A stretch of 14,870 nucleotides of DNA from Ruminococcaceae bacterium UBA1741 (GTDB lineage: Bacteria; Bacillota; Clostridia; Oscillospirales; Acutalibacteraceae), in assembly GCA_002315685.1 (NCBI GenBank), contig DCHX01000003.1:323-15192 (forward strand). Direction: 5' to 3'. Of the stretch, positions 8,666 to 14,869 are shown in pieces. The notes below the pieces were generated by a model. That model worked only from the letters and a program-made list of their open reading frames with translations, ran no database searches and was not told the origin of the DNA. Within the stretch, counting starts at the first letter, position 1. Every line of letters starts with the position of its first letter. Both the position numbers and the translations under genes were made by a program.

Positions 8666-9385
8666 TCACTTATTAAGATTTATAAGTCTGTTTTCTTCTT
8701 TGCCTGTTTCAAGATTTGTGTATCTAACATAAAGAGAAATGCGGTTTTCGTGGTTAAGTGCATCCCAAAGCGAATTTGTGAAATTATCAATATCATTCGG
8801 AATTGCTACTCTTTCGGGCTCACCTTGGAATGTCGGAAGCGGATTACCGTCGCCTACATAGGTGTGAATAAAGTGTCCGAGACCGTTTAGCGAAGCATAA
8901 GAAAATGTATATCTATTACAAGCACTTCCCTTTTCATCGGCACTTTTAAGAATACTCATTTCGTATGTAAAATCGTTATCGTTAAATTCCAAAATACCGC
9001 TGATACGAGGGGTAAAGTTAGGAGCATCCGGCTCAAATTCACGGCTTGTAAGCGACTTCTTAAAGCACTTTCCTGCCTTTAAGCCATCATAAATCGTATC
9101 GGTTTGGTCGCCGTTTGTAACGATTAACTTGTTTTCATACTTTCTTTGAGCAGCATAAATAATAAGGCTTGGGTCCTCAACCTTTGAAGAATCAAAAGGC
9201 TCGGTATATAATACACCGTCCTTTTCGGTAAATACACGGTTACGGCTATTTGCACTTCTGCCCATAATAAAATAAGCAGAAACGGCATTTTTTCCGTCCT
9301 CTGATTTTCCGATAACAATTCCGCGACCTACATAACTATTATCACGAATAAGCTCTGCAATATCATTGATTTCATAAACACTCAT
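8666..9385 (-). CDS. purO: IMP cyclohydrolase, PurO-like (archaeal-type family)
   Basis: This protein likely closes FAICAR to IMP, the last step of the pathway. At 239 aa it resembles the IMP_cyclohyd family (PurO-like, Ntn-hydrolase-type fold) first known from archaea, rather than the PurH N-terminal domain. Supporting motifs are YVGRGIVIGKS (18-28) and the hallmark YFIMGRSANSRNRVF (38-52); PurO proteins have a comparable Arg-Ser-x-x-N-Arg segment. Later segments NRYTFSYASLNGLGHFIHTY and VRYTN also fit. It starts one base after the purN stop, with AGAGG placed in the purN 3' end, and precedes the transformylase gene by 11 bases. The adjacency to an AICAR transformylase lacking a cyclohydrolase domain strongly supports the assignment. 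Confidence 0.9.
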   Translation of the reverse strand: MSVYEINDIAELIRDNSYVGRGIVIGKSEDGKNAVSAYFIMGRSANSRNRVFTEKDGVLYTEPFDSSKVEDPSLIIYAAQRKYENKLIVTNGDQTDTIYDGLKAGKCFKKSLTSREFEPDAPNFTPRISGILEFNDNDFTYEMSILKSADEKGSACNRYTFSYASLNGLGHFIHTYVGDGNPLPTFQGEPERVAIPNDIDNFTNSLWDALNHENRISLYVRYTNLETGKEENRLINLNK

Positions 9386-9386
9386 T

Positions 9387-10001
9387 TTATTCTTCCTCTT
9401 TCAATATTTTTTGTGATACTATTTCAACAGCCCTCGGCAGTATCTTCCATTCGGCAAGTCGCATAACCCGTTTTTGTAAGCTTTCGGGGGTCGAATTTTC
9501 AGGTACAGTAACCGCTTTTTGTAAAATAATTTCTCCGCCGTCGGGAATTTCATTAACAAAATGCACCGTAGCACCCGTAACCTTTACTCCCTTTTTAAGC
9601 GCCGCCTCGTGAACTTTCAGTCCGTAAAAGCCCTCGCCGCAAAATGACGGGATAAGCGACGGATGAACATTTATTATTCTTTTATCATATTTTTTTGTAA
9701 AGTCGGCAGTAAGAATGCACATAAATCCCGCAAGCACAATAATATCAATACTGTTTTGAGTTAAAAGCTCGGAAATTTTATTTTCCATCCCTACTTGACC
9801 TAACTCTTTTTTTGAAACAACCGCCGTTTTTATATTTGCATTTTCGGCTCTTTTAAGTGCGTAAGCATCGGATTTATTAGAAATTACAAGCTTAATCCTT
9901 CCGCTGTTTATGATACCGCTGTTTTGCGCATCAATAAGTGCTTGTAAATTAGTACCTCCGCCCGACACTAAAACCGCAATATTAACATTATTCCTTTTCA
10001 T
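9387..10001 (-). CDS. purN: Phosphoribosylglycinamide formyltransferase
   Basis: PurN transfers the formyl group of 10-formyl-THF to GAR, giving FGAR. The phosphate loop VSGGGTNLQALID lies near the N-terminus. The catalytic Asn and His are in NVHPSLIPSF, and the Asp in PDGGEIILQ. The usual LAGFMRIL reads LAGFMCIL. Length is about 204 aa, normal for bacteria. An in-frame GTG at 10010 would add three residues (MPI), but TAGG is eight bases before the ATG at 10001 and almost touches the GTG, so I prefer the ATG. Either start overlaps the 3' end of the FNT gene (14 or 23 bases), suggesting coupling. It depends on the formate-derived cofactor made by Fhs at the end of the operon. Confidence 0.96.
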   Translation of the reverse strand: MKRNNVNIAVLVSGGGTNLQALIDAQNSGIINSGRIKLVISNKSDAYALKRAENANIKTAVVSKKELGQVGMENKISELLTQNSIDIIVLAGFMCILTADFTKKYDKRIINVHPSLIPSFCGEGFYGLKVHEAALKKGVKVTGATVHFVNEIPDGGEIILQKAVTVPENSTPESLQKRVMRLAEWKILPRAVEIVSQKILKEEE

Positions 10002-10599
10002 TATCGGCACCTACCTTTGATAATAAAGGTAATATAAGACTGCCAAGCGTATTACCTAAAATTGCGGAAATTTCAAAAGTGATTATTTTTGCGTTATAAA
10101 TACCCGAAGTGCCGAAATAAAACATATCGGCAACCGAATGTTCAAAACCGCTTAAAATAAATACTGGAATACAAAAGATAATTCCGAGAGGTGTTTTCTT
10201 TGACTTAAAAACCTCAACCGCTAAATACATAAGTATTCCGCAAAAAATCGCACGGATAAAGGTAATAACAAAGCTTTGTTCAAGCTTCAAATTGCAAATC
10301 GTGTTTGCCTTTTCGCCGAGACTCGGTAATGCAAAACGAATTAAAAGCCCTAACAAAAAAGTAACTATAAGGTTTGATAGCAGTCCTACCGCTAATGATA
10401 AAATGTTTTTAGCTGAATAATCGTAAGCCAAATAACCTATCTTTCCGGTAAATAAGTAATATCCTAAATAGCAAATACAAAGAAGTGCAACCGAAAAAAG
10501 AGCGGCACCGACATATTTGTTATCACAAGCCAAAAACACACTTCCGCCAATAGCAATCATAATACCTGCGGAAATACCGCCGGTTATTGTTTTCAGCAT
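9988..10599 (-). CDS. Small formate/nitrite transporter (FNT) family membrane protein
   Basis: This is a 203-aa membrane protein with about six hydrophobic segments: roughly 4-24, 30-50, 64-90, 109-130, 138-150 and 171-195. The FNT signature GFEHSVADMF (151-160) matches the FocA segment carrying the pore histidine, with Asp where FocA has Asn. GISAGIMIAIGG (TM1), YYLFTGKIG (end of TM2) and LGNTLG (TM6) also match. It is clearly shorter than typical FNT channels (about 250-285 aa), lacking the N-terminal amphipathic extension and having shortened loops. The FocA GILCN motif reads GILMY, and the TM3 GN loop is altered. The ATG overlaps the purM stop by seven bases and the gene end overlaps purN, so it belongs firmly to the operon. 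Family membership is secure; formate as substrate is inferred from neighbours PurN, PurH and Fhs. Confidence 0.88.
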   Translation of the reverse strand: MLKTITGGISAGIMIAIGGSVFLACDNKYVGAALFSVALLCICYLGYYLFTGKIGYLAYDYSAKNILSLAVGLLSNLIVTFLLGLLIRFALPSLGEKANTICNLKLEQSFVITFIRAIFCGILMYLAVEVFKSKKTPLGIIFCIPVFILSGFEHSVADMFYFGTSGIYNAKIITFEISAILGNTLGSLILPLLSKVGADNEKE

Positions 10600-11636
10600 A
10601 TTCTTATCCTCTCATCCGATTTTTCAATCTTACCGATTACATAAGCATCTTCGCCGTTTTCTTTAAGAATAGCGAGAGCCTCGTCAACATCTTCTTTTGC
10701 TACTACAATACTCATACCTACACCCATATTATAGGTATTAAACATATCACGCTCGGTAATATTACCCGTCTTTGCAATAAGGTCAAAAATCGGTAAAACC
10801 TTAACGGCACTTTTCTCAACAACAGCACAAAGTCCATCCGGAATACTTCTCGGAATATTTTCATAGAAGCCACCGCCGGTAATGTGAGAAATTCCTTTTA
10901 CTTTTACCTTATCAAGCAAAGCAAGAACAGGCTTTACATATATCTTTGTAGGAGTAAGCAAGGCTTCGCCGAGTGATTTGCCCGAAAGCTCTTCAAGTGG
11001 GGTTTTTAGGTCGCAATTTTCAATATCAAAAACCTTTCTTACAAGAGAAAATCCGTTTGAATGAACACCGCTTGAAGGAAGAGCAATTATAACATCGCCC
11101 TCTGTCATTGTCTTATTGTCGATAATTTTATCTCTATCAACAATACCGGTGCTGTAACCTGCAAGGTCATATTCATCAACAGGATAAAATCCCGGCATTT
11201 CGGCAGTTTCACCGCCGATTAAAGCCGCACCTGCTTGAACGCAACCCTCACAAACTCCCTTTACTATATCGGCAATTCTTTCGGGAACATTTTTTCCGCA
11301 AGCAATATAATCAAGGAAAAAAAGCGGTTTTGCACCACCGCATATAATATCGTTTACACACATAGCAACACAGTCAATACCAACTGTATCGTGCTTATCC
11401 ATAAGAAAAGCAAGTTTAAGCTTAGTACCTACACCGTCAGTACCGCTGACAAGAATAGGATTTTTAATTCCGCTTAAATCAAGAGAAAAAAGACCGCCGA
11501 AACCGCCGATATCCGAGCAAACGCCATCGGTCTTTGTTGAAGCAATATGCTTTTTCATAAGCTCTACCGACTTATATCCGGCAGTAATATCAACACCGGC
11601 TTCGGCATAAGCTATTGATTTAGAATTTTCTATCAT
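10593..11636 (-). CDS. purM: Phosphoribosylformylglycinamidine cyclo-ligase (AIR synthetase)
   Basis: PurM closes FGAM to AIR with ATP. The 347-aa length is typical. Diagnostic segments are GVDITAGYKSVELMK (14-28), the FGGLF loop, SGTDGVGTKLKLA (64-76), CVNDIICGGAKPLFFLDY (93-110) and GGETAEMPGFY (141-151). It starts four bases after the last base of the PurF-homologue stop, with AAGGA inside the end of that gene. Its TGA lies within the start region of the FNT gene (ATGCTGA). All conserved blocks look intact. It supplies AIR to PurE. Confidence 0.97.
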   Translation of the reverse strand: MIENSKSIAYAEAGVDITAGYKSVELMKKHIASTKTDGVCSDIGGFGGLFSLDLSGIKNPILVSGTDGVGTKLKLAFLMDKHDTVGIDCVAMCVNDIICGGAKPLFFLDYIACGKNVPERIADIVKGVCEGCVQAGAALIGGETAEMPGFYPVDEYDLAGYSTGIVDRDKIIDNKTMTEGDVIIALPSSGVHSNGFSLVRKVFDIENCDLKTPLEELSGKSLGEALLTPTKIYVKPVLALLDKVKVKGISHITGGGFYENIPRSIPDGLCAVVEKSAVKVLPIFDLIAKTGNITERDMFNTYNMGVGMSIVVAKEDVDEALAILKENGEDAYVIGKIEKSDERIRIC

Positions 11637-11639
11637 TGT

Positions 11640-13064
11640 TTATTCCTTTCCGTTCCAACAATAAGTACATAACTTACAAGTCGGAAGTCCTATCGCTTTT
11701 TCGAGACCCTCAAGGGTTTGGAATTCAAGTGAAGCTAAATGTAATTTTTCACAAATCGCTTTGCGTAAATTCTTTCCACGCTCAGTAGAGCCATCACTGT
11801 ACTCATCAATATACTTAAAGCCCTCTTCACCTTCAAGCTCAACAATAATTTTTCGAGTAAGCAAATCCAAATTTCCGGTAGAACGGGAAAAATTAAGAAA
11901 CTTACAACCGAACATTATCGGAGGACAGGCAGAACGCATATGAACAGCCTTTGCACCGCTTTCGTAAATAAAATCAACCGTTTCGCTAAGCTGTGTTCCG
12001 CGAACAATAGAATCGTCAATGAATAACAGTTCTTTGCCGTTGATAAGCTCATTAACGGGAATTTGCTTCATTTTGGCAATACGGTTTCGCTCCTTTTGGT
12101 TAGCAGGCATAAAGCTACGAGGCCAAGTAGGAGTATATTTAATAAAAGGTCGGGCAAAAGGCAGGTGAGTTTTATTTGAGTAACCTATTGCGTGAGGAGT
12201 ACCCGAATCAGGAACACCCGCAACGCAGTCAACATTAGGTAATGTTCCGCTTTTCATTTCGTTTTCAGCCATTATTTCTCCGTTGCGATAACGCATAGCC
12301 TCAACATTTATTCCCTCATAGGTTGAAGTCGGAAATCCGTAATAAGACCAAAGAAACGAACAAATACGCATTTCCTTGTTGCCTTCGCTTAACACCTTCA
12401 AATTATCAGCGGTAATCTCAACTATTTCGCCGGGTTTAAGCTCATAATTGTTCTCATAACCTAATTTTTCATAGGCAAAATGCTCAAAAGAAACACAATA
12501 ACCTTTTTCGTTCTTACCGATATGAACAGGCAGTCTGCCGAATTTATCTCTTGCGGCGATAATACTTTCATTCTCGGTCATAATGATAATCAGCGCCGTG
12601 CCGTCTATCATATCTTGGGCGTAATGAATACCGTCAACAATCGAGCTCTTTTGGTTGATAAGTGCCGAAACAAGCTCGGTTGTATTTACTCCGCCACCGG
12701 CGATAGCGTTAAGCTGTCCCGCACACTCGTTAACATAATAATCAACTAACTCGTTTGCATTATTGATAACACCTACAACTATGATGGCATACCTACCGAG
12801 AGAAGAACATACAATAAGCGGTTGTGGGTCGCTGTCGTTTATTGAACCTATTGCAATATTACCCGACATACGCTCCAAAATGCCCTCAAACTGAGTGCGG
12901 AAGGGAGCGTTATTTATATTATGTATTTTACGCTGTAAGCCAAGCTCCTTTGAGTATGCCGCAATGCCCGCACTTTTCGTTCCTAAATGCGAATGATAAT
13001 CAATACCGAAAAAGACATCCGACATCACATCTCTATTGCCTACAACTCCGAAAAATCCGCTCAT
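11640..13064 (-). CDS. purF: PurF homologue (amidophosphoribosyltransferase) with degenerate glutaminase domain
   Basis: By position and fold this makes phosphoribosylamine from PRPP, the first committed step. The PRTase half is intact: VPDSGTP (284-290), MKQIPV, and the PRPP loop LLFIDDSIVRGTQ (346-358). Cys235, Cys387 and a CxxCxxC near the end (463-469) line up with the Fe-S ligands of B. subtilis PurF. The N-terminal class II glutaminase domain is odd. The protein begins MSGFFG where active PurF has Cys after Met, so the nucleophile is Ser. The usual QHRGQ, GHxRYST and HNGN motifs are replaced by YHSHLGTKSAG, IAIGSINDS and VGVINNAN. The start is set by AAGGAG seven bases upstream, overlapping the purC stop. 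I infer it cannot use glutamine normally; it may use free ammonia, borrow a glutaminase, or be regulatory. I recall similar Cys-less homologues annotated in Bacteroides and Clostridia. Confidence 0.88.
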   Translation of the reverse strand: MSGFFGVVGNRDVMSDVFFGIDYHSHLGTKSAGIAAYSKELGLQRKIHNINNAPFRTQFEGILERMSGNIAIGSINDSDPQPLIVCSSLGRYAIIVVGVINNANELVDYYVNECAGQLNAIAGGGVNTTELVSALINQKSSIVDGIHYAQDMIDGTALIIIMTENESIIAARDKFGRLPVHIGKNEKGYCVSFEHFAYEKLGYENNYELKPGEIVEITADNLKVLSEGNKEMRICSFLWSYYGFPTSTYEGINVEAMRYRNGEIMAENEMKSGTLPNVDCVAGVPDSGTPHAIGYSNKTHLPFARPFIKYTPTWPRSFMPANQKERNRIAKMKQIPVNELINGKELLFIDDSIVRGTQLSETVDFIYESGAKAVHMRSACPPIMFGCKFLNFSRSTGNLDLLTRKIIVELEGEEGFKYIDEYSDGSTERGKNLRKAICEKLHLASLEFQTLEGLEKAIGLPTCKLCTYCWNGKE

Positions 13065-13071
13065 AGTCAGA

Positions 13072-13077
13072 CTCCTT
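13072..13077 (-). promoter_or_regulatory. Ribosome binding site fixing the PurF-homologue start
   Basis: AAGGAG lies seven bases before the ATG at 13064, just before the end of the intergenic space after the purC TAA (13080-13082). Its strength and spacing make Met-Ser-Gly the real N-terminus. This matters because the absence of a Cys at position 2 could otherwise be blamed on a wrong start. Confidence 0.85.
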
Positions 13078-13079
13078 AA

Positions 13080-13766
13080 TTATTTTGCTGCGAAGAATAA
13101 CTTTGAAAGTGTCATAGGGTCAACATATTCGCCGTTCTTGTAAACACGCATATTGCCCGAAGCAATTTCGTCAATAAGCATTACATTGCCGTCGTTGTCA
13201 TAACCGAATTCAAATTTAATATCATAAAGCACAAGACCTTTATCAGCTAAATCGTCAGCAACTATCTTTGTAATCTTTTGTGTCATAACCTTAATTTCAT
13301 CATATTGAACTTCGGTCATAATACCAAGTGCCGAAAGAGCATCCTTTGTTACAAGCGGGTCGCCCTTTTCGTCATTCTTGAATGTCATTTCAACATATTG
13401 AGGAAGATCGCTGCCCTCGGCAATATACTCTCCGTATCTACGGGTAAAGCTACCTACTGCTTTATGACGGCAGATAACTTCAAGACCGTTACCGAACACT
13501 TTACCAGGAACTACTTCCATAGTGGTATCGTCAAGATTAGCGTTTACAAAATGAGTTTTGATACCTGCATTATTAACCTTTTCAAAGAAGTAAATCGACA
13601 TACGAAGGTTTACATCACCCACACCGTCAATTGTAAGTCCTACTGAATTCTCGCCCGGGTCAAAAACGCCGTCTTTACCTGTGCAGTCATCTTTGAATTT
13701 CAAAAGATAATTTCCATTTTCGAGTGAGTAAACATTTTTTGTTTTTCCTGTGTAAACGAGTTCCAT
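13080..13766 (-). CDS. purC: SAICAR synthetase
   Basis: PurC ligates aspartate to CAIR with ATP. At 228 aa it is close to the usual ~235. Recognisable segments are YTGKTKNVY (5-13), LKFKDD (22-27), the AGIKTHF block (67-73), LEVICRHKAVGS (95-106; canonical RNxAxGS) and YDIKFEFG (181-188). The second signature is unusual: most PurC have DEISPD..R, whereas here it reads DEIASGNMRV (199-208), losing the SPD triplet. This may be a lineage variant rather than loss of function, since the rest is conserved. AAGGAG precedes the ATG by 8 bases; the gap from purE is 29 bases. It acts after PurE; the next enzyme, adenylosuccinate lyase (PurB), is not in the window. Confidence 0.94.
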   Translation of the reverse strand: MELVYTGKTKNVYSLENGNYLLKFKDDCTGKDGVFDPGENSVGLTIDGVGDVNLRMSIYFFEKVNNAGIKTHFVNANLDDTTMEVVPGKVFGNGLEVICRHKAVGSFTRRYGEYIAEGSDLPQYVEMTFKNDEKGDPLVTKDALSALGIMTEVQYDEIKVMTQKITKIVADDLADKGLVLYDIKFEFGYDNDGNVMLIDEIASGNMRVYKNGEYVDPMTLSKLFFAAK

Positions 13767-13795
13767 AATAAAATCTCCTTAAATAATATTAGAAA

Positions 13796-14284
13796 TTAAA
13801 GCTTCGCAGCTATTTCTCTGTCTTTTGTAAGAACGGCATTTTCATCAGCAGTTCTTTTTTCTTTAAGCTTTTTTGAAAGCTCGGGTTCGCTTATTGCTAA
13901 AATCTCGATAGAAAGCAAAGCGGCATTGACTCCTCCGTTTATCGCAACAGTTGCAACCGGTATTCCGGAAGGCATTTGTACTGTTGACAATAAGGCGTCA
14001 ATGCCGTCAAGTGTATTAGATTTGCAAGGTATTCCTATAACCGGTAGGGTTGTTCCTGCCGCAATGGCACCTGCTAAATGTGCAGCCATACCCGCAGCCG
14101 CAATAATTACACCAAATCCGTTAGCCTCGGCATTTTTAGAGAACTCCGCAGCCTGAGTGGGTGTTCTGTGCGCAGAAAAGATATGCACTTCGTACGGCAC
14201 ACCGAAGGATTTAAGCGTATCAATAGTTTTTTGCAAAATAGGTAAATCGCTGTCGCTACCCATAACAATTCCGACTTTTTTCAT
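13796..14284 (-). CDS. purE: 5-(carboxyamino)imidazole ribonucleotide mutase (class I PurE)
   Basis: PurE makes CAIR. At 162 aa it is the normal single-domain form. GSDSDLP (9-15), SAHRTP (37-42), AGMAAHLAG, PVIGIPCKS and LLSTVQMPSGIPVATVAI are all present. SAHRTP places it with class I (N5-CAIR mutases) rather than class II AIR carboxylases, which have SAHKT. The class I reaction normally needs N5-CAIR from PurK, which is not encoded here. It is the first gene of the operon, preceded by AAAGGAGG six bases from the ATG, right after the terminator stem of the leader riboswitch. Confidence 0.96.
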   Translation of the reverse strand: MKKVGIVMGSDSDLPILQKTIDTLKSFGVPYEVHIFSAHRTPTQAAEFSKNAEANGFGVIIAAAGMAAHLAGAIAAGTTLPVIGIPCKSNTLDGIDALLSTVQMPSGIPVATVAINGGVNAALLSIEILAISEPELSKKLKEKRTADENAVLTKDREIAAKL

Positions 14285-14299
14285 AAAAATCCTCCTTTC

Positions 14300-14348
14300 A
14301 AAATCAAAAGAGCGCAGTTAAGACACATAAAAATCTTAATCTGCGCCC
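14300..14348 (-). terminator. Riboswitch-controlled intrinsic terminator (expression platform)
   Basis: The minus-strand leader contains GCGCAG and TTAAGA, separated by one unpaired A, pairing with TCTTAA and CTGCGC across a ten-base loop. The stem can be extended by two pairs into the GG of the aptamer's CUGGGC. The right arm is followed by TCTTTTGATTTT. The left arm shares bases with the 3' hairpin of the aptamer, so ligand-bound aptamer and full terminator should compete. This suggests transcriptional control, with ligand binding favouring read-through into purE, as usual for this riboswitch class. Confidence 0.8.
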
Positions 14349-14415
14349 AGACGGTCGGCATATTATATCCTCTTGCTCCCTTGCAGTAATCTGCTGTTCC
14401 GTCAGTAACAAGAAG
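14344..14415 (-). ncRNA. ZTP (pfl-type) riboswitch aptamer
   Basis: The minus-strand leader carries both conserved halves of the pfl motif: CTGACGGAAC in the 5' part and GCCGACCGTCTGGGC (14345-14359) in the 3' part. The expected folds are present. P1 is CTTCTTG with CAAGAGG (7 bp, one G-U); P2 is GCAG/CTGC with an ATTA loop; P3 is a short GCC/GGC hairpin; and the pseudoknot is GACGG with CCGTC (5 bp). It closely resembles, from memory, the Fusobacterium ulcerans example. The ligand of the class is ZTP/ZMP, which signals 10-formyl-THF shortage. Its location immediately before a purine operon containing AICAR transformylase and fhs is typical of the regulon. Confidence 0.92.
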
Positions 14416-14424
14416 TTCATTTGT

Positions 14425-14453
14425 ATTATATCATAGAGGCAATATACTGTCAA
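14425..14453 (-). promoter_or_regulatory. Consensus housekeeping promoter of the purine operon
   Basis: On the minus strand TTGACA (14453-14448) is separated by exactly 17 bases from TATAAT (14430-14425), a perfect match to the primary sigma factor consensus. Transcription should start near 14418, a few bases before P1 of the riboswitch. The DNA upstream (about 14460-14510) is rich in A and T runs and may act as an UP element. Such a strong promoter implies that regulation happens mainly at the riboswitch terminator. Confidence 0.92.
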
Positions 14454-14506
14454 CCTCACAAACATAAAAATACTACATTTTTTTACAAAAAATTATGTGC
14501 ATTTTT

Positions 14507-14551
14507 TATAAAACAAAACCGCACAGCTTTTACAAAACAAATTGTGCGGTT
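14507..14551 (-). terminator. Intrinsic terminator of the upstream partial gene
   Basis: A 9-bp perfect stem, AACCGCACA with TGTGCGGTT (14543-14551 and 14517-14525), has a 17-base loop. On the minus strand it is followed by TTGTTTTAT. It starts 12 bases after the stop codon of the gene ending at 14564 and insulates the purine promoter from upstream transcription. Read on the plus strand it has only a weak T-rich tail. Confidence 0.78.
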
Positions 14552-14563
14552 TACTTATTCTGA

Positions 14564-14869
14564 TTAAAAATTAACAAATTCAAATGCCGAGAAATCACAT
14601 TCCATATTTTCTACTTCAACAAACTTCTTTAAGCAATGTATTAAATCGCATATTCCTACTCTGCTTTCCTCCATAAAGGAGTTTTGCTTGTCGGTTGTGC
14701 CTTGGTAGCTGTCGCAGTTAAGCGGATATTTATCGGAAAATACAGACGGATCAATATATCCGCTTGCGCTGCGAATACTCTCACCGCTATCTCTATAATA
14801 GCGTGAGGACAGATACTCGTATTTTCCGTTATAACCGCCACGCATACGAAGGTAGAAATTTATACTGTA
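14564..14869 (-). CDS. Unrecognised protein, C-terminal fragment (gene runs off the window)
   Basis: About 101 C-terminal codons are visible. The frame stays open to the window edge; the first in-frame ATG (14845) has no ribosome binding site and is probably internal. The fragment is rich in Tyr, Ser and acidic residues, with a LYR-x-x-GGYNGKYEYLSS-like beta-rich stretch, then a helical end containing CDLIHCLKKFVEVEN. No membrane segment is visible. I do not recognise the family. The terminator after it and the strong promoter beyond show that it is not part of the purine operon. Confidence 0.6.
   Translation of the reverse strand, partial: YSINFYLRMRGGYNGKYEYLSSRYYRDSGESIRSASGYIDPSVFSDKYPLNCDSYQGTTDKQNSFMEESRVGICDLIHCLKKFVEVENMECDFSAFEFVNF

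Noticed and set aside
10002..10010. GTG at 10010 as the purN start
   Set aside because: The ribosome binding site would sit almost on top of the GTG, while the ATG at 10001 has proper spacing; the GTG remains possible.
13062..13064. Cys-to-Ser in the PurF homologue as a sequencing error or wrong start
   Set aside because: One base could convert AGC to TGC, but several other glutaminase motifs are also altered, and the ribosome binding site fixes the start.
13796..14284. PurE as a class II AIR carboxylase, which would explain the missing purK
   Set aside because: The motif is SAHRTP and the body follows class I; class II proteins have SAHKT and a different phosphate-binding region.
14285..14424. 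Guanine/adenine (purine) riboswitch in the purE leader
   Set aside because: The three-way-junction core and loop-loop sequences of that class are missing, whereas all pfl/ZTP elements including the pseudoknot are present.
14656..14841. Second minus-strand frame of 61 codons at the right edge
   Set aside because: It overlaps the longer frame that stays open to the window edge and has no ribosome binding site.
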